DNA of 64,000 nt from the NCBI GenBank assembly GCA_022495995.1, contig JAFEMH010002603.1:124001-188000 (forward strand), in the 5' to 3' direction. How positions within the stretch are numbered: position 1 is the stretch's first letter; the number at the start of each line of letters is the position of its first letter. The DNA is from Adenophora triphylla var. japonica (taxonomy: Eukaryota > Streptophyta > Magnoliopsida > Asterales > Campanulaceae). Below are positions 33,051-44,114 of this stretch, piece by piece. The notes under the pieces were generated by a model, which ran no database searches, was not told the origin of the DNA, and worked only from the letters and a program-made list of their open reading frames with translations. The translations under genes and the position numbers were made by a program.

Positions 33051-33306
33051 TTAGAGATATTATCTAATATCTAGAATTGACAAACCTTACATATAATATA
33101 TACTAGGGGTGGCAAATGGTACTTGATCGTACCAATCAACCCGCATACCAACCGTACCAATTATAATTGGTACACATTGGTAACAGAAGTCGGTATACCG
33201 AAGTTTCGGTACGGTAGTACCGTACCAACTGTGCCTAATTGGTTGGTACACGGTATACAATTCCGACTTCGGTTGGTATACCGTGTACCGACTTTTTTTT
33301 TAAAAT

Positions 33307-33310
<4 letters not shown>

Positions 33311-33346
<36 letters not shown>
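33311..33346. repeat. (TA)n microsatellite
   Basis: About 17 TA units in a row lie inside the hAT element. Confidence 0.9.
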
Positions 33347-33351
<5 letters not shown>

Positions 33352-33486
33352 AAAAACAAATCCCAGTAGGCCTCACCTCCAATAATCCATTGAAACTCCC
33401 TCTCTCTCTCCCCCCATTTTCACACTCCTCTCTCACATTGACACACACTCACACAGTGGGAAGAGAGAGAGAGAATAGGGCTTCTA

Positions 33487-33633
33487 ATGGCGGAGCATGA
33501 CGGAGAGAAACCGGACAGTCTCGAAATCGTTGCCATCGGGAAGCTATACAACGGCGGCCCCTGGGATAAGAAGTATTGGAGCTCCTACAGGGTTCGTGGC
33601 GAGAAATTGATGGTTACGAAATTCTTTCATTAA
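33487..33633 (+). pseudogene. Captured gene piece 1 in the hAT element
   Basis: ATG at 33487 opens AEHDGEKPDSLEIVAIGKLY, then GGPWDKKYWSSYR, then stops after TKFFH at 33633. The LEIVAIGKLY...PWDKKYWS string looks like the start of a conserved plant nuclear-protein segment seen in several unnamed plant proteins; I recall the pattern but not a name. The conserved part appears to end at SSYR, perhaps an exon border. A CT-rich leader lies just before the ATG. Confidence 0.45.
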
Positions 33634-33662
33634 TATCAGTGGGTTTGTATTGAGATCTGAAG

Positions 33663-33779
33663 ATGAGTAAGAAGATGAAAGGGGCTGTCTTTGATTCATC
33701 AAGCTATGGCCCTTATGAGGATGCTAAGGCTAGGGTTAAGCATCAAGAGCTTTTGCAAGATTATCATAAGCTTCAGAAG
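33663..33779 (+). pseudogene. Captured gene piece 2 in the hAT element
   Basis: The frame MSKKMKGAVFDSSSYGPYED continues AKARVKHQELLQDYHKLQK and ends at a good splice donor (CAGAAGGTAATTTT at 33779). The second half is charged and heptad-like, so it is likely the start of a coiled coil. No following exon is seen before the element ends. I do not recognise the protein by name; it may come from the same source gene as piece 1. Confidence 0.5.
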
Positions 33780-34216
33780 GTAATTTTTTTTCTGGGTTTT
33801 ATAATATTTTTTGTATTCTTTTCTAATAGATCCATGCTTCTACTTTCTAGTATTTTTAGGGTTTGTTCATGGCTGTTTAATTTCATTTTTTTTTTGTGTT
33901 GATTTAGGGTGATTCCTCTCTAGGTTTATGTTTGTTGATCATTCTGGTACATGGGTTTGATTTGTTTTCCATTTTCAAAATGGATCTCCTCGAATGATCC
34001 CTTTGCCCCTTGTTGTTTTTTGTCTTCAATAACAATTGGTATTCGTCGAATACCAACCAGGTATAACCGTACCAAGCAGCTTAGATAAACTTGGTATCTG
34101 CAGGCTTTTTTGGTTAGTGCTGATGCACGGATTTTTGTGTACCAATTCATACTTGGTTGGTACACGGTACAAGCAAAATGAAGCCGGTATACCAACCGAA
34201 CCACCCCTAATATATA

Positions 34217-34514
34217 CTCCCTCCGTCCCCAGAAAAGTGTCACCATTTTAGGCTCGGCACGCAAATTAAGGAAAAAAGTGGAAAGAAAAAATGTTGTGAG
34301 TGTAATTTGAAAAGAGGAGAGAGAATTAGTGGAGGAAATAGTAAATTTAAAAAGTGTTGTGAGTGTAATAGTGTTTTAGGAGAGAGAATGAGTGGAGGGA
34401 ATAGTTAGTAGGATAATAGAATATTAATAAAACATTTCCATTTTAGGAAAGGTGACGCTTCAAACGGGACGCCATTTTGGGTAAAAAGTGACGGATTTCC
34501 TGGGACGGAGGGAG
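34217..34514. mobile_element. Stowaway MITE 6
   Basis: CTCCCTCCGTCCCCAGAAAA at the left and TCCTGGGACGGAGGGAG at the right, both next to TA. The inner repeat is in the purine orientation. Confidence 0.9.
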
Positions 34515-35186
34515 TATAAAAATTATGGGTCACTCCCCTTATTACCAATTAGTTTTAATGTGGAACCTTAGACTTTAAGATGGTATCTGAGCATATCCAT
34601 TACACACGTGCAGTTCCGACGGCCCACGATATTAATCCGCGCCACCCGATTAATAAATTCATGTTGTAAGATTTGACAAAGTCCGCTACACGTGAGGGGT
34701 GCGTTAGAGATATTATCTCACATCGAGAATTAACAAAGTTTGCCTATAATACTCCACTTAACACCAATTGATTGGAATATATAAAATTAATGAATCACTC
34801 TTTTTAGCACCAATTGAAACTGAGATTTGGATGCATCAATCCTTCTTTTTTGCAAGATAAAGGGCCGAGATAATTTAAGTGATATTGGTGGATTCAAAAA
34901 ATTTCAAATTGATTTTTTGACGTTGATTCAGATAATTAAAATAAGTTAATATTATTATCCAATGTATTTTTATGTAAAAAAAAAAAAACAAGAAATCACT
35001 TGGAAAGAGGGAGTAACTGTGATTTGATAATCTATTAGGTTTGTTAATTACTCCGTGCTAAATTGAATGTAGTAAAATAATATGATTGTTAAAATAATTA
35101 AAGATTTTTTAATTTATTTTTAAGAGGTGATGACTTGAGATTGCAGTTTCAGATGATTGGGCCTCCACGAGGAAGTGGTTGGTGAA
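34515..35186. other. Unassigned AT-rich stretch
   Basis: I see no supported gene. GTTAGAGATATTATCTCACATC-like text near 34700 echoes 33051-33080. Confidence 0.4.
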
Positions 35187-35319
35187 TCTATATATAATAT
35201 TAAAGCAGAAGAATTCCCAAGCTCCTCGTTGCGCCATGTGTCAAATGCTGATTCGCCAATATTTTGCAATTCAGTCCTTAATATTCTTTTATTTAAGCCA
35301 TTTTTTTGCATTTTGGTCC

Positions 35320-36690
35320 ATAAAATTATACCATTTTTCGTCAATTCACATTTTTGGTCCATAAAAATAATTCATTTGTGTTTTAGTCCTTTTAATTTAT
35401 TTGTGTTTTAGTCCTTTTATTCATCAATAATAATAAACCAAAATTCATCCATAAAAATCATTCATGGAAGAAAAAATCATGCCTCCACTATCAAAATTAA
35501 TTTTATGTTCAAGAAATGCCTAAAACCCATTTCATTCCCCAGCCACCACCGTCACCCTCTTTCCTCTCCCCTCTCCAACCTCACTCCCTCCCCTACTTTC
35601 GTTTCGCGCCCTCCGCCCAAAATCTGCAGTGTCTCTCCTCTTCTATGCCCGCCCGTGTCCAGTCGCTCACCAGATTCAAGATCGCCGGAACCTCCATTAT
35701 TTCCGGCGAATATCAATCTCGCCGGAACCTCCATTATTTCTGTGAAACTGTGTTGTTCAAGCTTTTGCGATTTCAATTTTGGATTTAAGTTTATCCATTT
35801 ATTTAAAATTTGGAATTTAAAATTTTGAATATGGGTTTTGAATTGGATTTTTTAATGTGGGTTTTGAAATGGAATTGAGATTTGTTTTGATTAGATTGGG
35901 ATGGAATTTGAAATGGGATTTCTTCATTTGCTTATTGTTGGTGATGAAATTTGTGGTAGCGGCAGTGGTGGTGATGGGGTGGCGGTGGTGCTGGTTATGT
36001 AAGACAGAGATGAAAAATGTGTTGGGTGGGGGATGAATCTAGGAATATATTGTACATGAAAGGCATATAATACATGAAGATGGGTTGGATTTTTTTTCTT
36101 TCCTCTAATTTTTTTATATAATATTAAACTCATCATGTGATAATACATTTTATTTAAAAGAATTTGTTTTACCCATTTTAAAATAATTAAGATTATGAAA
36201 ATTATTTAATATAAAATAATATATTATGATAATGGTTAAGTCTTAGTTTAATTTTGTTATTTTATTTTCCTTCAACAAATAAGTATTAACAGCTAATTTG
36301 AAATTTAAATTTAAATTTGGCTTATGCAACTCATACTCAGTTAAGGAAAGAATGGAAATATTAACAACTAATTTGAAATTTAAATTTGGCAATATTAAAT
36401 GAAATAATTCACATTTTTGGTCCATAAATAACAATCATTTGTGTTTTAGTCCTTTTAATTCATTTGTTTTCATTTATTTAAATGAAATTAATTATTCATT
36501 AAACTTATACATTAAAATAAATCCAATAAGTTTATTTAAATGAAATAATTCACATTTTTGGTCCACAAAAATCATTCATTTGTGTTTTAGTCCTTTTAAT
36601 TTATTTGTGTTTTAGTTGTTGTCTATACAGAATCATTTGTAGCTTAGTCCTTTAAAAAAGATTTATTTTGTACCTTAGTCCTTTAAAAAG
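35320..36690. repeat. Dispersed repeats near the Helitron 5' end
   Basis: The phrase CACATTTTTGGTCCATAAA followed by TTTGTGTTTTAGTCCTTTTA occurs near 35345, 36410 and 36550, with weaker copies to 36690 (TAGTCCTTTAAAAA). It may reflect tandem or nested Helitron 5' ends. A short CT-rich, GC-richer block at 35520-35760 between copies could be a captured gene leader. Confidence 0.55.
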
Positions 36691-36699
36691 TCAAACCAT

Positions 36700-38149
36700 A
36701 TAAGTTTCAACGGCCATAAATAACCAAAATCATTTCTTTATTTACAAATATTACTTTAAATGCTATCTCAGATGGAATATTTAAGTTTGAAATTTGAAAT
36801 AAGAAATTCAATCACATTTATGAGTTAATATAATCAGTCAGTTAAGAAAATTAATGAATGTCAATTGTTAACTAAATTTACGCACATATTTAAAATAATT
36901 TAAATATTAGAATTTTATTTTATTTAGGAATTGATTTTATTTTATGTAGAGATTCATATACAAATCTTTGATCTAATTACGGGTTTCTTTTGAAAATACT
37001 ATACAAATTGAGTCACACGTCTCACTGTATATAATCCCAGAGAGTCCAAAATTTGGTAAATATTGTACATTTACATTTTATGTAATTTGTTCACTAATGT
37101 AGGGATTGTGATTGGTATAGATTAGCATAGATATTTTAGCATATTTATCTTTCCTAAGTTAAATGATATCGTAAAAAGTCTTATATAAGGGAAAAGTAAA
37201 TGGGTAACCTAACTAGGTCGGATCCCCTAACAACTATGTGTTGTGTTCTCCTTTCTTTCTCTCTTTCCCGTTTTCTTCTTCTCCCTCAGCATGTTTGCGT
37301 CTTTTATTCATACTTGCAGGTTAGTATTTGTTCATCTTTTTTCTCAACATCTTCTCCCTCAAAATCTTTGTTATTTACTTTGTAAATTTTTAATTTTAAA
37401 AAAAACATCTATTAGTAATTTTTAGTAACTTAGATCAATCAAAATCTTTGTTATTTACTTTGTAAATTTTTAGTTTTGTAAATACACACAATGTATGGTC
37501 AAACAAAATACCTAATAAAATATTTAGGGAAAGGTTTTTTTCAAAAATGTCATTCAATTATTGATAAAAATTTCCTAAAAATAGTCATTCTTTTTGAAAT
37601 GGAGATATAAGAATCAACAACAGCACCAACTCGTATTGGAGGGACTATATAGTATATACGAAAAGTGCTCCAATGTAGCCAAAATATTGCACTTAGTTAG
37701 TTCAATGTGAACCTTCCAAATACGAAGTAGTGCCGCTCAACCCCGAAGCGAGATAGACATTAACCTTTTGACGGATTCACCTTTTGTCATTTACACAAGG
37801 TTATAAAAGGTTATAAAGGACCTTATATATTTCTAACACATGAAATGGATGTGACCCACTGTAATGCACAATGACGGAAGATTCACAATGATAGCAAACT
37901 TAAAAATAATTCATTTGTTACAAAAAAAATACAGTATATTACATAGAAAATACATTTTTATTAAAAAATAACCCCTGAAAAAACTATTACTAATTTCGTG
38001 AAATTGTTAAAAAATTATAATTAAAATAATCATTTTACTTTAAAAAATATTACAACTTCCAACTTAAAAAAAAAAATTATACAAAGAATATTCTTTCTAC
38101 ACGCATCTTTCATCCCTTATAAATAAGAGTTAATTACAAATTAGGGCTT
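36700..38149. other. Unassigned interior of the Helitron
   Basis: No gene is supported. A CT-rich stretch near 37240-37330 resembles an untranslated leader. ATCAAAATCTTTGTTATTTA is duplicated at about 37358 and 37437. Confidence 0.35.
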
Positions 38150-38696
38150 GAAGTCTCATATGAGGTCCCCAATCGGGGGCGACTTTTTTTTTAGCGATTT
38201 AGGGCCTGGCTTGACATTTTTTTTTTACAAAATTAGGGCTTTTTGACAATTTCCATCTAAATAATCCGTTAAGTTAAGACCTGCGTTGCATGTGACATTG
38301 AATGAGTTGTTTTTTTTTTTGTCATTTTGTGATAGGGTTTGTTATACAAGACGCGAAAATGTTCATACATTCCCTCCATAACCAAAATGCAATTCTATTT
38401 CACCCACCCAAGTATTTATCCCACTTATCGGAATTTGTAGAAAAACCTCTTTAACTTCTGTGTAATGTCATAAAAATGAACTCCTTCCATCCTTAATCGA
38501 TATCTAACCAAGCCTGGATATGAAATGACAAAAAAAAAACCTCATTCAAAGTCACGTGCAATGCACGTGTTAACTTAACGGAGTTTTTGGATTGAAATCG
38601 TCAAAAAAAACGATATGGGCAAAAAGTGTAAATTTAGGCCCTAAATCGCTAAAAAATAAAAGTTAAGCCCCAATTGGGGTCCTAATATGAGACTTC
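38150..38696. mobile_element. Long-inverted-repeat MITE (Mutator-like)
   Basis: GAAGTCTCATATGAGGTCCC at the left and, reversed, GAAGTCTCATATTAGGACCC at the right form an inverted repeat of about 60 bp that includes TTTTAGCGATTTAGGGCC on both sides. No 9-bp duplication was found, so the class is provisional. It lies just before the first surviving RPA exon. Confidence 0.75.
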
Positions 38697-38706
38697 GGTT
38701 GGTAGG

Positions 38707-39677
38707 TGGTACCATGATGCTTGCAGTAATGCTAAATGTAATAAAGGTTTTGATAAGGGTTTAAATAACTGCAAAAAATGTGGTACACCCTATGCTAACA
38801 ATGGCCCAACTCCCAGGTATTTGTTGATCTATTTTTTTTTAAATTTATTATTATTTATATTTTAAATATTAAGATTTTGACTCATAATAGCATTTTTATC
38901 TTCTTAGATTCAAAATTAAGATTAACATCACGGATGTGAATGAAGTTGCTACACATTTTGTGTTGTTTGATAGCTTGCTTCTCATTTGCTTAAGAAATAC
39001 GCTTTTGAAGTCCTTGCGAAGTTTTAGAGGTGCGTAATTACTTGATCTTATGACAATAATCATTATCCTATGTTTTCTAATTAAGATATTATTAATGTAT
39101 GATGACCGGCCGATCAATTGCCCCCTCTTTTGGGGATTTGATTGGAAGGCAATGCTGTTTAAAGTGGCAATCGATCAAAGAATCAAGGATACTTCCGATG
39201 AGAATCGAATCTTTGCTTGTGAAGAAATTAGCAGAGGATGCCAATATCATCACTCGGTTTATATCACTTACTAATTACGATGTAAGTTCAAAACCACGTT
39301 ACATTCTCAAATCATGAATTGTTATGGAATATATCTGTCATTTTTCATATTTCAGGAGGTTGCTTCTAAGCTAAACTTAGATGATGAAAATATCTCTATT
39401 TTGAATGATAATGTTGGTGTAAGTCAATAAACATATAATTATTTAATAATTTAATTATTAATTATTAAAGTTTTCATGTAATTTAACTTTGTTATTTTGG
39501 TTTTTCCTTATGTAGGATAAGCCCATGGAATCAATGGGGGAAAGTTCTTCAACAACGGTTTATAATGACATTACTCCTCAGAAGCGTTCGCTAGACATTA
39601 TTTCCATTGATGAGGAGGTACAGCTATCCGTGACTAAGGGAATCAAGAAAATAAAACAAGAGAAATTGGACAAGTAG
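38707..39677 (+). pseudogene. RPA1-like gene, C-terminal half (Helitron-associated)
   Basis: Five exons can be placed: 38707-38816, 38908-39029, about 39095-39282, 39356-39416 and 39516-39677. Exon 1 gives WYHDACSNAKC and NCKKCGTPYANNG, a zinc ribbon of the RPA1 C-terminal DNA-binding fold. Exon 2 continues RFKIKINITDVNEVATHFVL, the following OB-fold strands ending in LFD. Exon 3 has MLFKVAIDQRIKDTSDENRI and KKLAEDANIITRF in different frames. The last exon ends TPQKRSLDIISIDEE and a basic tail. RPA1 binds single-stranded DNA; plant Helitrons often carry such copies. The N-terminal OB folds are missing and exon 3 has frameshifts, so it is a pseudogene. Confidence 0.75.
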
Positions 39678-39992
39678 TAATGAAGGAATCTAACGCTTTT
39701 TATTTCAGACAATCAATTTAGTTTTTTCAAATAAGTATGATGTTGGGGTTAAATACTCCTAAATAATCTTTGGTATTTTTCCCAGCGTGACATTATTGTG
39801 CGTAGAGTGATGTTGATGGGTAACAAATATTTTCTTTGGCATTTAGTTAATTCATTTAGTACTTTGGAATTTATTATTAATACTCTGATTAAAACTATCT
39901 AAGTTTATTTTTTTTCATTTGGTACTTTGTGATGTATGATTAATAATAGGATAAAAACTATCAATACCTGATATAACTAGGCAAAGCCATCT

Positions 39993-40168
39993 GATTACGG
40001 ATATAGGAGCGAGATGTAGCAACGAAAATTTATGTGAATACCATTATACATGAAGTGAAGGGGACATGGAAGTACTTAGCAAATACAATTTTAGATTCTA
40101 AAGTGGCAAGAAACGGGGTGAATGATGAACAAAATCACCAATTTCTTGGATTTTCTTTTCAATTATAC
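39993..40168 (+). repeat. Direct repeat, copy 1 (of 2)
   Basis: GATTACGGATATAGGAGC through CACCAATTTCTTGGATTTTC recurs at 40616-40792 with few changes. It includes AAGGGGACATGGAAGTACTT and encodes no clear protein. Confidence 0.85.
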
Positions 40169-40329
40169 TTCAAAGTTGCGAGGCCACTGCAAAGACCACA
40201 TCTGTAAAGAGTGGGCTTCCGGATGGAAACGACGAATGAAGCGGTAATCTCTTAAAAGACATACATACCGGTAGCAAGTTATTTTTGCCATCACATGAAA
40301 GTAAACCCAACGACTCCAAAGTGTGAACT

Positions 40330-40600
40330 CACATATATTCGAGATAAAAATAAAGGTGAAAGTCAATTGCGGCTAAACCATTTTGGTGAACATGCAACAT
40401 ATAGAAAATTCACTCCTTTCCTTCCAAGCTCCAATAATCCACTATAGGCAGATTTGCACATGCATATTATTGGGAAGAAACTATGTGACAAACAGAGTTA
40501 TATTAATTTTGAAGTTGTGGAAGGTTCTCACATTCAAATGACCATGCTATCACCGAAGAAGAAGAAGATATATACTTGTGGATGGGCATGTCTACTGACA
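40330..40600 (+). pseudogene. Possible TNL resistance-gene C-terminal remnant
   Basis: In one frame interrupted by a single stop at about 40443, the text CELTYIRDKNKGESQL leads to SYINFEVVEGSHIQMTMLSP and then KIYTCGWACLL. The pattern of a beta-rich segment ending in a CGW/CGV strand resembles the post-LRR domain of TIR-type plant resistance proteins. The match is from memory of the pattern and weak. No TIR, NB-ARC or LRR is nearby. Confidence 0.25.
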
Positions 40601-40615
40601 ACCTCCAACCCCATC

Positions 40616-40792
40616 GATTACGGATATAGGAGCAGCTGTAGCAACAAAAATTTATGTGAATACCAATTATACATGAAGTGAAGGGGACATGGAAGTACTT
40701 AGCAAATACAATTTCAGATTCTAAAGTGGCAAGAAACAGGGTGAATGATGAACAAAATCACCAATTTACTAGATTTTCTTTTCAATTTATGA
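40616..40792 (+). repeat. Direct repeat, copy 2 (of 2)
   Basis: Second copy, offset 623 bp from the first. The segment between the copies contains the possible resistance-gene remnant at 40330. Confidence 0.85.
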
Positions 40793-41012
40793 ATGATGAA
40801 CAAAATTCCAATGGGTATTTAACAAACAACACAAGATCTGATTTTTACATAGAGAAAACTCAATCAGTGAATTACCTAATGACCACAGCTGTTGTAACTT
40901 AATTAACTCAACTTGGTCTTTGGCCAATTTACTTGGTGTTAACTACATAAATTTATTTATTTATATTTTCAGTTATTCAGAATCCACAAAAGTCATGGCA
41001 AGAAAATTATAT

Positions 41013-41049
<37 letters not shown>
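41013..41049. repeat. (CA)n microsatellite
   Basis: About 18 CA units in a row. Confidence 0.9.
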
Positions 41050-41052
<3 letters not shown>

Positions 41053-41739
41053 GATTTTACATTAAGAACTAACCTTTGAGGAGTGAACAAAAAGTGGGTG
41101 ATAAGCCACAGGGTTATATGGAAGGGCATGAACCATTGACCACTGAAATGGGCGCATCAACTCTTCTTGCGGCAACAATCTTTCTGTCGGAACTCAAAAC
41201 ACATAAAAGTCCATCGATGCTGGTGTATCACAACCATTGTAGGGTCATTTCATACTTGAGAAAAGAGAATGAAAATTGAGAAGCGGCTACTATAGAGCAA
41301 AGGAACATTGACAAGAAGGCGGGGTTTCAAAGCTTCCTACAAACACATAATCTATCGGGTTAAATAAAAGACGAATTCGATCGATTCCAATAATAGCTTA
41401 ATTAGTAAGCTTTAATATTATTTCTCCAAAAGAAAGTGGAATGAAGAGCACATAACATGCTTGCCTTAAACAATTAAGAGTATATGGAACAGAGAGAGTA
41501 TACCTCTAGCCATATTGTTTTCGTTTGATTTCACATCTGAAATTTCTTATATAAATGCACATTCAGATTTTTTTGAGGCATCTCTTTTGACATAATAATA
41601 ACAAAAAGATAGACAAAAGCATGTTTTTTATTACTACACCAGATATAAATGCACTTTCAGATTTTTTTGAGTCATCATTTTTTCCAATAATCCTGGTAAG
41701 ACATAAGCCATATTAATGGCCGAATTTATGGAAAAATAT

Positions 41740-41880
41740 GAGTCATGCCTTGCCTTGGGTTGTGGCCAATGTTGGCTAGCCTTGGCCTTGGCTGGCCGTG
41801 GCTTAGGCTGGTCTTGGACTTGGCCGGGCTTTGCTTGCCTTGGCCTACGCTGGCCTTGCCCCATTTTATCTCGGCCCATT
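41740..41880. repeat. GC-rich CTTGGC minisatellite
   Basis: Degenerate units of about 10-18 bp based on CTTGGCCTTGGCTGG repeat about ten times in otherwise AT-rich DNA. Both strands read open as low-complexity protein, which I take as a by-product. Confidence 0.7.
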
Positions 41881-42049
41881 ATGTATATAGTTAAAAAAAA
41901 AAAAAAAAGAAGAAGGAAGCAACGCAAACACAGCCAACGTCAAGGGCAAAATCAATCGACGCAAATTACTTTGAAATTGTGGAGAATGGGTAATTGATTT
42001 AAGAGAGGTTATAGCAACCGATAACAAATTAAAATTATTCTGTTAAATT

Positions 42050-42260
42050 CGATTCGGAAACGCCGGAATACCTCTTAATCCGGCTCAATCACCGCCGACG
42101 CCTAGCCAAACAAACCCGCCTCGAAGCTCTGTTCCAACTTCCAATCCCAATCGGTAACGGCAATCGACCGATCCCAGTCCCACTTGGAAAGGCTTTAGTT
42201 CCGCCGTTCGCCTGTTGTTCCCATTCCTATCCGGTTGCCGGCGACTTCGCTTGATTGAAA
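42050..42260 (+). other. GC-richer block, possible captured exon
   Basis: This block is GC-richer than the AT-rich DNA on both sides. One frame reads ETPEYLLIRLNHRRRLAKQT and continues to VPPFACCSHSYPVAGDFA and a stop. I recognise no family. Position inside the Helitron makes a captured gene piece plausible. Confidence 0.25.
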
Positions 42261-42471
42261 TAGTTGAATGGTTCTTCCCTCCCTCGGCTAATATGAGAAT
42301 CTGAGATATACAGAAATAAAGTAAAGGTAAAGATTAAAAGTTAAAGTTTTAATTTTATTCTTTTAGTTAAAGGTTTATTTTTATGCTTTTACTTAAAGAT
42401 TTAATTTTATTCTTTTGATTTTAGATGAAATATATTGACTTCATATTTGATTTAGTTATTAATCTCATTAT

Positions 42472-42499
42472 TTTGTTGTTGTTGTTGTTGTTGTTGTTT
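42472..42499. repeat. (TTG)n microsatellite
   Basis: About nine TTG units in a row. Confidence 0.85.
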
Positions 42500-42914
42500 T
42501 TACATAGTCAAAATAGGTGTTCTCAATCAAGAATATTTTTGTATCAATTGTTTATTGCTATGTAAACCCTTAATTAAGGTAATACATAAGAATTAGGGAA
42601 AAATTAACTGTTTAATATTAAAGTATTGTGAGTAGAGATAACGGAGAGAAAGTGTGATAGAGAATAGTAAGTCGATAGTCGTTGTAATTAAGACACCCAA
42701 AATGAAAATTTTGTAGATTAAGATGGAGCGGAAAAAGTATATCATCAACAAAACAACTATTTTTCCACCTAAGTTCATAACATTCATTTATTTATTAAAA
42801 TGAATTAATTATATATAGATTGCATTCATTAAAGTGATTTATTTCAATGTGAAGGACACTTTCAAAATTACAATTTGATAATTTATTTTATACTCGATAT
42901 ACATCTTAAATATA

Positions 42915-43080
42915 CTCTCTCCGTCCCATATGAGTTGAGACTTATTTTCTTTTTCGTTCGTCTCACATGAATTGAGACTGCCCAAATGGTAAAGAATCTT
43001 TATTATTCCTTTCACTCATCTCTCCCATACTTTACTTTTACACTCACAACACCAATCAACTTACTATTCCTATAATTTAC
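42915..43080. mobile_element. Truncated Stowaway MITE 7
   Basis: Left end CTCTCTCCGTCCCATATGAG next to TA, with the typical inner pyrimidine repeat (TTTACTTTTACACTCACAAC). The right half with GGGACGGAGGGAG is missing. Confidence 0.75.
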
Positions 43081-44080
43081 AAGGATAAAAATAAAATAAA
43101 ATATTACATAAATAGGGGCAAAAAAGAAAGTCACAAAATTTTGCTCACAAAATGAGGTGTCGATATTTCATTTGATACATCGATAATGGACCCGATACAC
43201 TCTAATAAAAAACACCAATAAAATTATTACACCTATAATTTTCAAATGATATTTTAAAAAAATTACTTTTATATATTTTACATACAAGATATTATTTAAT
43301 TTACCTTTACCAGTTGATTAAAATAATTATTTTATATAACCAAGAAATTAAAATTTCATTCACTTCTATTAGTATCAATAAGAATAATTATTTGAAAAGA
43401 TCAAGAATATTAAAATGTAATTTAATTTTATAAGTATGATTAAAAATATTTATTTGAAAATATCAAGAAGAGTAAAATTTGAACTAAATTTTATTAGCAT
43501 GATTAAAAATAATTAGTTGAAAAGACCAAACCAAAAACCATAAAAATAAGTAAATAAATAGTTGCACAGTTACAATTAAAGACTAAAAGTTAGTGAGAAT
43601 AATAAGGTTAAAAACTCTAAAGTCATTAGTAACTTTGAATACGTGAGATAAATTTGTGTTGGTGTGTGTTATTGGAACATCAACTTCAGTCCCATGATGG
43701 TATGGTTATGTTATTGGATTTTGTTTTTTTTTTTTTCATATGATAATTAGATGTATGTGTGTTTTTTTTTTTTTTGAGTGAAGAAGTATGTGTTGTTATA
43801 AGCAAATCTCTTATATATTTTTTTTTCTCTCTTAGGTGACAAATATTTATTAGTTCTTAGTGTTAATGTAAAATGTACATATAAAAATGTTTACATTAAA
43901 TGACTGGAGTATATCTCTTAGTTCGCTGACCAATTTTGTTAAGCGGAACACTATCATGTTTCAAGTTTAACAAATAATATTATTGTAATTTTAATATGAT
44001 ACTGTTAATGTATAATTATTAATCTTATTCTTTTTAAATACTTATTCATTTATAATTTGTAATTAAATAATTAGTTTTAC
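43081..44080. other. Unassigned AT-rich 3' part of the Helitron
   Basis: No gene is supported; frames are short. AT-rich words such as TGATTAAAAATA recur without a clear tandem period. Confidence 0.35.
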
Positions 44081-44085
44081 TATGA

Positions 44086-44114
44086 CCGTCGAATTTCGAC
44101 GGGTTATGAACTAG
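44086..44114 (+). other. Helitron 3' hairpin and CTAG end
   Basis: A 7-8 bp GC-rich stem with an A/T loop lies 8 bases before CTAG. It is the expected termination signal for rolling-circle transposition. Confidence 0.8.

Larger units (their letters stand above)
33114..34209. mobile_element. hAT element carrying gene exons (Pack-type)
   Basis: The ends TAGGGGTGG and CCACCCCTA are inverted, and repeated TTGGTAC-like words lie just inside both ends. The flanks are a perfect 8-bp duplication ATATATAC (33106-33113 and 34210-34217), as hAT elements make. Inside are two protein-coding gene pieces (33487-33800) rather than a transposase, so this is a non-autonomous element that has captured host sequence. 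The right duplication overlaps the first base of the neighbouring Stowaway end. Confidence 0.85.
35187..44114 (+). mobile_element. Helitron, non-autonomous, with RPA1-like gene
   Basis: The 5' end TCTATATATAATATTAAAGC follows an A. The 3' end has a hairpin CCGTCGAATTTCGACGG (44086-44102), 8 bases, then CTAG followed by T. These are the plant Helitron marks: TC start, 3' hairpin, CTRR end, insertion between A and T, no target duplication. The 8.9-kb inside holds an RPA1-like gene remnant, as plant Helitrons often do, plus MITEs and repeats. I see no Rep/helicase sequence. That both ends belong to the same insertion is inferred. Confidence 0.75.

Noticed and set aside
41634..41997. Protein frames on both strands over the CTTGGC minisatellite
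   Set aside because: Both are low-complexity readings of a short repeat with no start context.
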